A stretch of 64,000 nt of DNA from Capsicum annuum (taxonomy: Eukaryota; Streptophyta; Magnoliopsida; Solanales; Solanaceae). The stretch lies in the NCBI RefSeq assembly GCF_002878395.1, contig NC_061121.1, positions 41,983,202 to 42,047,201 on the forward strand. Reading direction: 5' to 3'. Shown piece after piece: positions 11,514 through 22,104 of this stretch. Under the pieces are notes generated by a model. It worked only from the letters and a program-made list of their open reading frames with translations. It made no database searches and was not told where the DNA came from. How positions within the stretch are numbered: the first letter of the stretch is position 1; each line of letters begins with the position of its first letter. The position numbers and the translations under genes are program-made.

Positions 11514-11681
11514 ATGATACATAATCTTAAAGTCTTAATCTTATATATACTTAGAGATATAGAAATAACAGATATTAAGAAAATAATATTAGAAAAAATA
11601 TTAGACTATGAAATTGAAACTATAAATTGGATAACACAGTTATACCTGGATAATTACCCAGAAGGATATTATTCAGATTAA
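11514..11681 (+). CDS. EPRV leader ORF c, 55 aa, copy 1
   Basis: An open 55-codon ORF starting MIHNLKVLILYIL, with D-I-K-K-I-I-L-E-K and an acidic/tyrosine C-terminus (YYSD). It shares the pattern (F/L)K-x-LILY-x-L-(R/K)-x-I-x-x-x-DI-(R/K)-K-IILE with ORF a, so the two look like an ancient tandem duplication. It starts one codon after ORF b and ends four bases before ORF d. In copy 2 the equivalent reading frame is open but its ATG has become ATA-like. Function unknown. Confidence 0.5.
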   Translation: MIHNLKVLILYILRDIEITDIKKIILEKILDYEIETINWITQLYLDNYPEGYYSD

Positions 11682-11684
11682 GAG

Positions 11685-11987
11685 ATGTTAGAATATATTA
11701 GAAAAACTAGAGAAAATCAAGATAATCTAAATAAATAAATTAATTATAGAAACCGAATTAGAAAAATAATGGAGAATCTAAAAGAAAAATTAATATGGAT
11801 AGAAGAAAGCTTAGAAAATTTAGAAAAAAGTACATGTGATAGTTTATATAATTTAAAAAACTCGCTACGAGAAGAACAACACAAGATAATAAATAACATT
11901 GAAAATCTAGAATTAGATATACATTACAGTACAATTAGGATAAATTATTATACAGAAATCTGTAACTCTGCAATTACTACAGGATAA
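11685..11987 (+). pseudogene. EPRV leader ORF d, coiled-coil, stop at codon 18, copy 1
   Basis: Starts MLEYIRKTREN. A TAA 18 codons in interrupts it, and the same frame then continues as an open stretch from an internal ATG at 11769 (72 codons). The protein is highly charged with E/K/L heptads (W-I-E-E-S-L-E-N-L-E), a likely coiled coil. Copy 2 (46350 down) has its stop at a different codon plus a one-base deletion, so the ancestral frame probably ran through both. The function is unknown. Confidence 0.5.
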
Positions 11988-12072
11988 AATAATAAACTAC
12001 ACAAATTAATGAAGAAATCTGTAACTCTGCAATTACAGCAGGATAAAATAATAAACTACACAAATTAATGAA
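11955..12072 (+). repeat. 59-bp tandem duplication in EPRV copy 1
   Basis: The unit beginning GAAATCTGTAACTCTGCAAT at 11955 recurs at 12014 with three to four differences. Copy 2 has a single copy at the matching place (46030-46080), so it arose in or before this integrant after the copies diverged. Confidence 0.85.
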
Positions 12073-12185
12073 TACATCTTATGAAAAGAATACATTATTA
12101 AAAGATATTGAAACAAAATTTAAGAAATATCCACGCACAAAGAAAAATAGATTCATTATACATATAATAGATCTATTTTACATAT

Positions 12186-13188
12186 AAGAAAGTTTAGCTA
12201 TAAAAGCTTTTTACCCTATTTTGTTATTTATCGATTTCAAAAAGGGAGTAAATGCAATTAATGGCCTTTTCTATTTGTAGAAATTAATATGGAAATTTGT
12301 ACTCCATTTTGTTTTCAACCCTTAAAATTAATCTGGAAATGAATTTTTAAAATTACACAAAACGTTTCAGGACTTTTATTTGTTCCATTGTTTCAAAAAT
12401 ATTGGTGAGGGCTGGTCAAAATTATAGTTCAGTTTTCAGAAATTGATGTTTTGTGAAATATCTTGACTAAAAAGATCAAAACCCTTTAATTTGGCGAGTT
12501 TTATTCAACATATTTAACTATCTGTTGGCCTAATTGTCCCTTCAACTTGACAAATTAATAGTCACGGCCTAAGAAGTATTACTTGTTCAAAATATTTGTT
12601 CAAGATTTGACTTAATATTTTGACACTGCTTTCGTCAAAATCCTAGTTCCGCCATCGTCTTCTAACTGTCATCGTGACGTTGGGAGACAATAGAGCCATT
12701 ATTTTTAGTTAGCATGGATATCATGAGAACACTTAATTTGGGTTGTCAAAATGTAACAAGGGTTTCATATATATAGCCAAAGACGAGCGAGGGAGGTGTG
12801 TCTAATACAGAGGAAAATATCTTTTGAAAACTATTTTCCACATTTGGTCGGTCAAATAATTTGGAAAATACTCTTTAGAAAAATAAGTTTCTTATAAGTG
12901 AGAAAAATAACGTCCCTAATGAAAGTAGTGAAAACAAGCTTCATCAGTGACATTCAAAGTTCATTATCTCCTTCCCACCGACCCAATACCTCCAACATCC
13001 ACCTCTTATCTAAGCCTACGAGATTTAAATCTTCAGTATTGGGCTTCTGTTTTAATGGTTTCTCCACTTAATTGCGAATGGTGAATTTTCACCGTTTTTT
13101 GTTTTGAAGTACAATGCATCTATATTAATACTGCTACGTAACTTGTGTTTCATTTTTTCAGGGGATATACTGCCCAAAGAATCTTTAC
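12186..13188. other. Unassigned intergenic DNA
   Basis: No gene is supported. Around 12810-12930 there are GGAAAA/TTTTCC-rich stretches that can pair imperfectly and could be a decayed MITE. Otherwise I see nothing recognisable. Confidence 0.3.
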
Positions 13189-14372
13189 GAAGGTCTGCAG
13201 CTCGAATGAACTGTAACAAGGCTCTTTAGGAACGTTAACATTTCCTTCAGTTGCACGTCGTAATAGCTGGCTAGCTCGAGAAAAACGTATTCCATTAGCC
13301 AAAAGGAAAATTAACATGAAGCTACTCTTTTTGCAAGTATTTTGCGCAAATGCTATATTGCCTATTCATTGAAATCGATTCTCATGATTGACAAAAATTA
13401 GAGGTTACCTTTATTTAGCCACTCCTAGCTGCAAGTAATCTTCCATGAGGTTGTAACTCCAATGCGAATCCACCCTCGGGTCTAGCATTGAGATAGAGGA
13501 GCTCACGAACACCAACTAAATTTCTAACAAATGCTTCTTCCTCTCACCATTAGCTCTATATTATTACTGTAGCTACTTGGATATCCTTCTTTACGAGCCC
13601 TTACTCCCTCTTTTATATAATACGGAAGTATAACTTTCACCATTACAGGAGGGCAGCTTCAAACCTTTCCCCATGTCTCACCGTCTATAGTTATAAAAAT
13701 AAATTACTTGTCATGCCCATCTCAACAATGAGAACCATGGAATGTGTATCGAACTATTGGACATTATTTTTTGTATGTGGATTAACTGTTTTTTCCTTAT
13801 CTGTTTTTGATTAAAAAGAATTAGACAAAGGAAAATGTAACTATTGCACCTAGTTCTTCAACTATTACTATCTTGAAAGATCAAACAGAATGTATTTTCC
13901 ACTCTATTAAGAAACAAATTCTCTACAGTGGGAACCTTCCTATTTGGAATACTATGAAAAAAATTTACACTTTTATGATCATTGTAAAAGAGCAGACATC
14001 ATCCCAATAAACAAAACTTCATACCGAAATCCAGTTAGAATCCAATGTTCCCTAGTGTCCCAATCATAGCAGCTCGTTCGGAAAAACTTGCTTCATAGAC
14101 CTCAGTCCATACAGTACTTCAGATGCTTGAAGTTTCTTTTTCCTGTTGTTTTTTGGTCCTCTGCTTCATCTACAACTTTATCTTCTGCAGGTTCAGAGAT
14201 CATCGATTTCATTTTGCGAATTGTTGAAGTGGGATTGAGGTTGATCATGTGGAGGAGATGCGACATGTGATAAAGCTACATCAATTTCAGATGCTTGATT
14301 TTCTTGCTTTTCGTTCATTACTTCTTCTGAACTAGCATTTGGACATGGTGATTCTTTGCGAAAATTTTGGAG
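13189..14372 (-). pseudogene. Host-like gene remnant, several exon-like blocks
   Basis: Three minus-strand blocks look like exons rather than transposon code. Block 1 starts at 14372, right after a pyrimidine run ending TTCAG, and reads a Ser/Glu/Gln-rich stretch (SPCPNASSEEVMNEKQ) to about 14193, where a frame break follows. Block 2 (13545-13409) reads FVRNLVGVRELLYLNARPEG then ALELQPHGRLL, and ends at an AAG|GTAACC donor-like site after one stop. Block 3 (about 13345-13189) reads ANGIRFSRASQLLRRATEGN and ends at TTC|GTAAAG. Between 14190 and 13970 further frames are open but shifted. I do not recognise the protein. With stops and shifts present it is probably a pseudogene or gene relic; an unspliced active gene cannot be excluded. 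Confidence 0.35.
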
Positions 14373-14687
14373 CTGAAGAAAAGAAAGAAAGAAAGAATTT
14401 TTATTGAGAATGAGAAGATGATTCTCTCGGTTGCTATATACTAAAATCGATGAAACATTGTGCTAAATCTCACTTCATATTATTATTCCATAATGTGAAT
14501 TAATGATTGTATCATGATTCAAAATAAACATTTTAAAATATCGGTAACTCGCAAAAAGAAAATCGTGTTAAGTAAAAATCAATGGAAAGAGTAGAGTATG
14601 GTAATCATGATATCCCTCTCGATAAAGATTTTATAAACACATTAAATACGACCTCAAACATACTATATAACAATTGTTAATTATGTA

Positions 14688-14915
14688 CTCCTCTGTTTGG
14701 TTTTGCTTGTTTCTTTTTGACATGACACCCATTAAGAAAATAATGATTGGTATAATGATTTTACTATATTGCCTTTATTAGTTGATCTTTAGTAATAGGT
14801 ATTAAAAAATGATTAGGAGAATAAGTAATTAATGTTAAGGGTAAACCATGAAAATTTTCTTGATTTGTAATGACAAGTAAAAATGAAATTAAATTAGGAA
14901 AATAGTGACAAGTAA
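14688..14915. mobile_element. Stowaway-like MITE, left part (interrupted)
   Basis: Begins CTCCTCTGTTTGGTTTTGCT after a TA dinucleotide (14686-14687) and runs to the insertion site of a solo LTR. The right end is at 19274-19294 (AGTAAAAGTGAATGGAGGGAG followed by TA), giving Stowaway-type termini and a TA target duplication. No coding content. Confidence 0.65.
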
Positions 14916-15857
14916 TGTAATATCTCAAACTTTTTAATGAGGGGTAAATGAGTAATTTAGCCTATATTATTATATTAATTAAGAGAATTAAAGTGAGCAA
15001 GCCAAAAGACAAAATCCTCTCCCCTATTCAGTTTTCTTTTTCACGTTTTAGTTCAGAGGAATAGAATATTAGGGCTTCTTGATTCCTTTATTTTTGAAAG
15101 AAAAAAAACTTTCGGCGGAAAAAACTCTTGAAAGATTATAACCAAACACAAGGAGAATCTTTGGATCACTGCTCAAGGGTGGATATATTTATGTTGATTT
15201 ACATTCGCATGAGGGCTTAACAATTATTAAATGTGAAAACTTTTGCCTACCATTGTAATCGATATAATGGTGATTGGAGTATTGGTTATAGGAATATCCA
15301 TCCATAATGTGATAATGATTGTTGAATAAGTAATCATTGACCAATGATGATGGTGGGATTTTTTTTAGCAATTGGACGCTGCATTGATGTCTACTATGCG
15401 GCTATATAATTGCTATAGAAGTGCAAATTTCTTTAAAAAAAAATTCATGTACAATTCGGCTATTTGAGATTAGGTGTTAATTTATTGAATAGATGATTTA
15501 TTAACGGGTTGTGTTATACAGATAATTTTATCTTTAATTTATAGTTTAGATTTAAGCTTGAAAATTAGGGTTATTAAGAAATGGGTCTGACTAGCACAAT
15601 TAATATTGTCAATTAATATTTTTGTATAGATTGAGGCCATTAAAGGTTGTTTGATTGGTGTTCTATGCATAGCAAGGTTGGAAAAATTGTCATTAGCGAG
15701 GTAAGTGAGACTTTAAGCCTTGGGTGCTTGCTTTTCAAATTTAATTTAAAAATATATTTTTATCTGTCCGATCCATATCTTGGGACGAGCGTGTGCTTCG
15801 TAGAATCGACGGTCTTCAAGGCCAGCCACATATACTTTATGTTTAAGAATACCAATT

Positions 15858-18260
15858 TGTAACACCCCATATTTCAAAATAGAAATGGAACTGGTGTTCC
15901 TATATGTGTAAACTCTGATAGAAGTTGTTTCCAAGTTAGAATAAGTGTCATGATATTTATCCTCGTGTTTGAAGTGCTTTTGAGGTGAAAAAATCTTCAT
16001 AGAAATCACTTAGAGCCAAGTTGAGCTAAGAACCTTTGAATCGGCTAAATCTTTGTATTTGAATTTAGAAGGGTCTACTTTTAACGTGTATAACTTTCGA
16101 TACAAGTATAATTTTGTAGCTCAAGACCTACCAAATTATGGATAATTGAGTTAGCTTTCTAATGGTACCAATTTTGCCTTAATTCGATACCCGAGTGAAA
16201 AGTTACAACCATTTTTTTGAGAGAGGTGGTAAGGTCACGTGATTAGCATGCGATGAATGCTCCATTTCACCCCTGAGGGAGCCCACGATAGAGCATTTAC
16301 ATTTAAGTGCTCCAGAGCATACGATGCACGCTCCATTTTACCTCTTATTTTTCAATTTTTGTTTTCACATATTTGAGGGCAATAGGGTCATTTACTTCAC
16401 CCAAAACCATCCAAAACATAAGATTTAAGCCCTCAAAGAGCATTTGTTACATCATTATTCTCTCTTCTTCTTCAAGAAAACCCTAATCCCCAAAGATCAA
16501 GAATCAAACTCTTAGGTCAAGTTTTTCAAGAAACAAATCAAGATTCGGGTTTTGTTCTTCGAACTAAGTAATCTCAGGTACATGGGGCTATTCTAAAATC
16601 TCTATGGGCATAATTTATGATTTTATCAATCTTTTGAAAGCATGTTATCTTGTTTATAACAAGGGTTTGAATAATTATTTTAAATATCCAAATCATGAAA
16701 TCCTTTTCAATGATATCTATATTATTTTGGTCTTGAGACCTCCCATTGAAATTGATTTTTACTCGTATATGTTTAAGTATACATTTTTAGTTTTCAAAGA
16801 TTAAATCGAGAGCATAATTGATGAAACCTCTCTCCTGTTATGATACCTCTTAATTTCACATATTGTGGGTTGTTCGATTGCATGTCTTAAAGTATGAGAT
16901 AAGTATTTTACTATTGTTTTGGACTTGAAATTGATTATGAATTACAAAGATGGTGTTCTCTTGTTTATAAATGTTCAGTGTGATAATTGAAAAAAGTTGC
17001 ATGGATTGTTATAAAGTAATTAACCATCATGTGTTGAAATATCAAATAGGGAGAATCTTTGCATAAGTTTGTACATGTTTTGAAATAAGGAATCCCTTGC
17101 ATTGTTAAATGTTTTTTGTGGTTAAACAATTGAGTTGATTGAAATATCTAAAGCTGAACATCATAAATGATTTGAAAGAGAAGGTCTATGGAATGATATG
17201 ACACAAATGCCTTACAAGTCTGGGTATAATGATACCCGGTGATGATATGCCCTTAACAGAATAAGTATTGAATGTTTTAAAATCATGAAGCATGTTTTAA
17301 AGAATTAAAAATGGGCTTAAAGAGAGTTAGATGGTTGCCCAAAGAAAGTATGAGTTGAAAGACTCAACGCTAGAAATTGTGATTTACTGACACGGGATTT
17401 TTTATACCATGCTTTGTGATTTTATGTACCTTGATTCATGTCTTCTCAAATTGGGTCCATGGTTAGGAGCCCTAATTTGTGATCTTGTGCACTGCCATGA
17501 TATGTTGATTTGATAGGAGATTTTGGCACCCTGCTTCGTGATGTTGTGTGTCCCCCTTATAGATACTCCAGCCCTTGCAGAATACTTGGGTTGTGGTCTT
17601 GGACGCCAGGTTAAGGGAGGATTCCATATAGACCATAAAATTATAGATTGTTAGGTGTAGTTTCTTGCTCAGAAGAGAAATAGACAGTAGAGTTATGATC
17701 TCAAGAAAGTATTTTTTGAAATTTATCAAATTATACCCATGTGTTTTCATATATTATACGTAAACTATTTTATAAATTGCTCTCACTTAGGTTATATAAA
17801 ATACATTATTTTGGATTGCTCTGTATACCAGTACAACTATATTGACCCCCTATATTTCAGGATCTGAGACACAGTCCCAGGGTCCCGCTAAGCAGTAGAT
17901 TGGTGTGTCAAAGATTTGCAGTTGGTGAGCCTCCCCTATTCCGGAAGGCCTAGTTGTTAAACATTGCTAGTCAGATTTTGAGTTATGGTATGACTGGGGG
18001 CCTTGTCCTAGTTCTTAGAAAGATGTTGATTTTTAGTTAGTAGAGATTTCACAGACTGGTGTCATATGTTTTGAATGTTAAGAACTTTCTTTCGTTTGGA
18101 TCAATTGAGTTATGATATTCACCATGTTTCCGTATGTTAATATTTCGCATTTCTTTACATTGCATGAACATTGTATATGATTTTCAGATAGAAAAGGGCT
18201 CTCGAACCTTCATGGTTTGGGATGCTCATTGCGGCCAGGGCCCCGGCTCGGGTCGTGACA
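15858..18260 (+). mobile_element. Solo LTR A (Ty3 chromovirus type) inside solo LTR B
   Basis: Starts TGTAACACCCCATATTTC and ends CTCGGGTCGTGACA, the same end type as the chromovirus LTR at 24280. Flanked by CAATT (15853-15857) and TAATT (18261-18265), a 5-bp duplication with one change. Its 3' third (from about 17800) is clearly related to the chromovirus LTRs at 23825 and 39320 (shared TACCAGTACAA...TTGACCCCCTA). Length 2403 bp. Non-coding. Confidence 0.8.
16240..16345. repeat. Short imperfect repeats inside solo LTR A
   Basis: Variants of CGATGCACGCTCCATTT and GAGCAT recur several times in about 100 bp. This block is GC-richer than the rest of the LTR and begins about 380 bp from its start. 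Confidence 0.5.
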
Positions 18261-18317
18261 TAATTCTTCATTAATAAATTATTTCGTGATGTGATATGAT
18301 TATGTACTATAAGATTG

Positions 18318-18590
18318 GGGCATTGCGTATACTTCTTAATTCCACTGGGGCATTGTGTATGCTTCTTAATTCTATTAGGGCATTGTGTATGCTTCTTATT
18401 ATCATTGGATCATTGTGTATGCTTCTTTATTTCATTGGGGCATTGTGTATGCTTCTTAATTTTGTTGGAGTATTATGTATGCTTTTCTGGAGCATTTTGT
18501 ATGCTTGTTAATTTTATATGGGACACTGCGTATGCTTCCCTGAGTATTACGTATACTCATGATATATTTGGCACATTGTGTATGTTGCTC
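18318..18590 (+). repeat. 30-bp minisatellite
   Basis: Five 30-bp units start at 18318, 18348, 18378, 18408 and 18438 (core GGGCATTGTGTATGCTTCTT). Degenerate, partly shortened units (22-31 bp) follow to about 18590. Because 30 is a multiple of three, the array creates spurious repetitive open frames (GHCVCFLILL-like); no gene is implied. Confidence 0.85.
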
Positions 18591-19273
18591 AAAACTTCTT
18601 GTGTTGGATAATTACTTTAATTACAAATTATGGTAAGTGTTTTGTAAGAATTGTATTGAGGTATATCATTCTTGATGAAGGATTGTTGGGCCTCGTTGGT
18701 CACCTTATTATGATATAATTCCTATGTGTAATAATTTTATGTTCTTGGTGTTGTTGTATTACCTAATACTTGTCCCAAGAGTACTTAAAGTAGCGAATCA
18801 ATAATCTTTTTGAGTTATATTTACATATAACTCACTCCGTAGTTACATGTCAGTAGATACTACCGCGCAAGGTGAAACTAGTAGGTGACGGTTCCTTCGT
18901 AAGAATTCTATTAATAAGGTCAAACTTTTGCATTGTTCGTGGAGGCTTTCGTTTCAAATTTAGCTCGTTAGATTATGTCTCTTTTGATTGGGTTTGCATG
19001 CCCGAAAGTTAAACTTATGCAACTCTATTTTAGATACTCCATGGTCTTGATGTGGGATTTGGACTAGTGAATAGTTCTCAAGTGATTGTTGAATTTAAGT
19101 TTGATTACATATTTAATTTTGGAGAGTTATTATTCTTTACTTATTGATGCGTTGGAATTGCACATACCTTATCGTAGTGCTTATTAACTAGTAAAGTGTA
19201 AGAAAGATCAGTTCTCCTGCCTGGTGGTGTTGACGGTGCCAGTCACGTCTAGAGATTATTTTGAGACGTGACA

Positions 19274-19294
19274 AGTAAAAGTGAATGGAGGGAG
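19274..19294. mobile_element. Stowaway-like MITE, right end
   Basis: AGTAAAAGTGAATGGAGGGAG followed by TA is the other terminus of the MITE begun at 14688, separated by the 4.36-kb solo LTR. Confidence 0.6.
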
Positions 19295-19301
19295 TATAAT
19301 A

Positions 19302-19354
19302 CTCCCTCCATTCCTTTTATATCCTCCTTTTAGGTTGATACATTCTATAATAAA
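19302..19354. mobile_element. Second Stowaway-like MITE end, truncated
   Basis: CTCCCTCCATTCCTTTTATA, a Stowaway-type terminus, begins after TA (19300-19301), only seven bases from the end of the previous MITE and in opposite sense. It is cut after about 50 bp by a Ty3 LTR start. No partner end was found. Confidence 0.5.
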
Positions 19355-20330
19355 TGTAATGACCTGAATTTTTAAGTTTTAATTTTATGTATTTTAACTA
19401 TTTTCTTTTCTCTGTAGTTTTTACTTATTTATTTTGGTGTTTTGGGATGGTTGGAACTATTCTCGATGTGATCAAGAATACTTCGTGTGAGTTTGTGGCC
19501 ATTTAGGGGCTTGATAGGGTATATTATTTACTTGAGTAAATACTTCATGATCCGAGTAACTGATGACACTTAATTTAGTCTATGCCAATGGATCCAAAAT
19601 ATTAAATTTGGGTTATTATTGGAATTGATTTGATTTTTCAGCTTTTGTATCTCATTTCGATCCTTCATTTAAAAAAATTGTGAAAAGGAGTCCTGAGGGC
19701 TAATTTTGTGAAAACAATCATTCTTATCGAAAATCCTACGTTGCCATTGAGTCAAATATATCAAAATTATCCTAGTAACATGGTATGTTTGCATTCACAA
19801 GATTTCATACAAAATTTGAGAGAACGACTTGCAACCTTACAATTTAGCAAAGTTGCTGGCACAACCACTTTAGCAGCCAAAATACCGCTTTAGCGGTGGC
19901 CTTTTAAGTTGCATAGAATTGCATTAACGATCATGCTTGCCCCTTTTCCTACTGCTAAAGAGGGAACTTTACTTCTTTAGTAGGTGCCTCTTTAAAAGGT
20001 TTGGCCACATAGGTCAGACCATTTTAATGGTCACCAATCGCTTTAGCAATGACCTCTTGAACAGTCATTTGACAGCTTAAGCGGCCAAAGCTGGGTTGAT
20101 AGAAAAATCTATTTTCATATTTATCCTCCATTTTTGTAGCTTTGATCTTCGATTTAGGAAACTCTTCAGGATATCTTTATCACTTGCTCTTGGTTAACCT
20201 CCAAAATCTTATTTTCATTATTTTTTTATCAATTATATCATGAAAACATCTTTAAATCATGGTTTCAAAATGAAAATTTGAGGATTTACTGGTAAAGTTT
20301 AAAAAAGAATTTTCTTTATTTTGGACCTTA
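19355..20330 (+). mobile_element. Truncated Ty3-type LTR
   Basis: Begins TGTAATGACCTGAATTTTT, a typical plant Ty3 LTR start, and includes a GC-richer block at 19865-20095 with repeated CGCTTTAGCGGT-type words. The 3' end is lost and the sequence passes into the LINE 5' region; the boundary near 20330 is approximate. Confidence 0.45.
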
Positions 20331-20526
20331 TTTTATCTAGTTTTTGCATGTGTTTTCTCCTGTGTACTTCTATAACCTTGGAGAATGTGCTTCTAAAATA
20401 AAATTTTTGATTTTACTCCTTTTTAATCTCAAACCCTTTTTTTAGGAAACCAAACTAGTAGCCTAATTCTAGGTAATTTTTCTCTCTTATGCTATTTATT
20501 TTTGCCCTTACCTAATTTCATTTGAA

Positions 20527-21519
20527 ATGGCCGCCATGGACTCTGGGAAGTCATCCATGGCTGTTCAGGTGAAGCCTATCTCTTCTGAATATGAGTTTCC
20601 AGCTTAACATCATCCCAATAGTCCTAGCCATATTTCAATGACTGAATTTAATCCTAGTTTGCCTTCAGAACTTAATAATTCGCCAAACAAAAACAACAAA
20701 AAAAAGGTTGATATGATTCAATATGCTAGTTAGGCATAAATCTTCTCCTTGTTCAAGTTGTTTGAATTCTTCAGTGGAACCAATCCCTATTAAAAAAAGA
20801 CTTGTTTCAATAATGGTATACCCGGAATTATTTGGACTGAACAAGAGGTGGAAAAAGTGAATTCTATAGAAAATCTTCAATATGGTGTTGTTGGAAAATT
20901 CTCTTATAGCTGGCAAGATATTGATGATTTGTGGACTCAAAATTTGAAACAATGCAATATTAAGGGAGAATGTCAAATTGGAGTTCTCAGGAATAGATAT
21001 ATTCTTATGAGATTTAGTTGTGAAGAGGATTTTATAAATATGATGTCTAAACCTAGTTACTATATTCTCTTTGTGGATGGACCTAGTTACTATATTCTCT
21101 CTTAGGATGGGTATTCTTACGTGATGAGAACTCTTGTCGATGATGTAAAATTTAATCTAAAGGAGGAAACTACCCTAGCTATGGCATGGATTTCTTATTC
21201 TGACTTGCAACCTAATTTCTTTGATAAAGAATCTATTTTATCTTTGGCTTTAGATACTGGGAAGCCTATACATCTGGATAAGGCTAGTATAAAGAAGACC
21301 AGACCTAGTTGTTCTAGGGTTAAAGTTCTTATTGACTTACTGGTAAAACACCCTAAGTTTGCTGAAGTTGCAGTTGTAAATGAAAATAAATCGACATCAA
21401 GAAGGGAAAAAATCAAGGTACAGTATGATTTGCTTCCTAAATATTGCAAAAATTATATATTGCAAGGTCATGATGAAGTTGAGTGTAGGGTGCTTCATCC
21501 TGAACTCAGTAAACCATAA
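20527..21519 (+). pseudogene. LINE ORF1 (DUF4283-like, zinc-knuckle-linked region), broken
   Basis: A single frame runs from ATG 20527 to the stop ending at 21519 with about five premature stops (for example near 20605, 20731, 20737, 20797 and TAG 21106-21108). The middle (20840-21110) reads like the DUF4283 domain of plant LINE ORF1 proteins (FSYSWQDIDDLW ... RYILMRFSCEEDF). The end (21400-21519) matches the linked zinc-knuckle-type region (LPKYCKN-x8-GHDEVECR with degenerate Cys). The ORF1 protein binds the LINE RNA. A 30-bp in-frame tandem duplication at 21051-21110 supplies one of the stops. ORF2 parts of a LINE occur 24 kb downstream in the same orientation, separated by nested insertions. 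Confidence 0.7.
21051..21110 (+). repeat. 30-bp tandem duplication in LINE ORF1
   Basis: ACCTAGTTACTATATTCTCT starts at 21051 and again at 21081. The units differ at about three of 30 positions and the second contains an in-frame TAG. Confidence 0.9.
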
Positions 21520-21685
21520 CTAAGGGAGTAGATAGTCAAGATGAGAGGGATTTCAAAGATAGTAAATTCATATAGAATCTCCTATTTTAAGGGTAGGAAA
21601 GGTTTTAAAAAAGTGTCATCCCACCACAAGAACATTCCCTCATCAACAACCAGGGGCTGCTAAAAGAAGTGATCAAATAATCAGC

Positions 21686-22104
21686 AAGAAAATCCACTGT
21701 AATCAACCTCCTGATTAAAGTCTAGATTTCAGCCTACCTCACGGCTCCTTTCTCTTATAGCAACTCTACTACAAGCTTATATTTGTAACTCTACTAAGGA
21801 CCCTCTACACTGATTAACTCTAATCAGTATCAAACTTAAGCAACTCTACCTAAGATCCCCTCTCAAAAAAGAAAAACACTACTCTTATAACATGAGTAGT
21901 TTAGTTACAAATTAGTAATAACTCAAGAACACTCACTCATTTGTTAAGCATATTACAAGGATAAGAACATGAGCAATGCTTGAGAAATCTAGAAATGGAG
22001 TTTTTGCTGCCTCACTTCACTCTTTAGATTTGTGCAAAACACCTCAATTTGATGAAAATGCGTCTCTTTCCATTTATAGATGAGTGATGATTAGGGCTGA
22101 AAGA
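21686..22104 (-). repeat. Sirevirus 3' LTR, distal part (truncated)
   Basis: From AATCCACTGTAATCAACCTC onward this matches 44780-45195 closely and continues after the chromovirus at 39780-39947. The last part of the LTR (equivalent of 44592-44775) is missing at the left edge, next to the LINE ORF1 remnant. Confidence 0.8.

Larger units (their letters stand above)
3594..12185 (+). mobile_element. Endogenous pararetrovirus copy 1, full length, decayed
   Basis: An integrated Caulimoviridae genome of about 8.6 kb, colinear with copy 2 at 45885-54479. It begins at the tRNA-Met primer site, the conventional origin of caulimovirid maps. It then carries in order two small ORFs, capsid, movement protein, protease-RT-RNase H, transactivator, promoter, and a long leader with four more small ORFs. 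Many premature stops, frameshifts, a 59-bp duplication and small deletions show a non-functional, old copy. Separate movement and transactivator genes and the gene order resemble solendoviruses (TVCV-like); the genus is inferred, not tested. The left edge coincides with the primer site. The right edge is placed where similarity to copy 2 fades, near 12185. Confidence 0.9.
14916..19273 (+). mobile_element. Solo LTR B (Ty3-type), itself interrupted
   Basis: Starts TGTAATATCTCAAAC and ends GACGTGACA, the TG...CA form of Ty3 LTRs. It is flanked by a perfect 5-bp target duplication AGTAA (14911-14915 and 19274-19278), so it is a solo LTR left by recombination between two LTRs. Solo LTR A is inserted at 15858. 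Without it the LTR is about 1.95 kb. It carries a 30-bp minisatellite in its second half. Small open frames inside it (for example 15189-15371, 15647-15862) have no recognisable product. Confidence 0.75.

Noticed and set aside
18318..18590. CRISPR array
   Set aside because: Units are contiguous without unique spacers, in a plant LTR.
18296..18611. Cysteine-rich repetitive open frames
   Set aside because: Produced by a 30-bp minisatellite inside a solo LTR; no start context, no homologue recognised.
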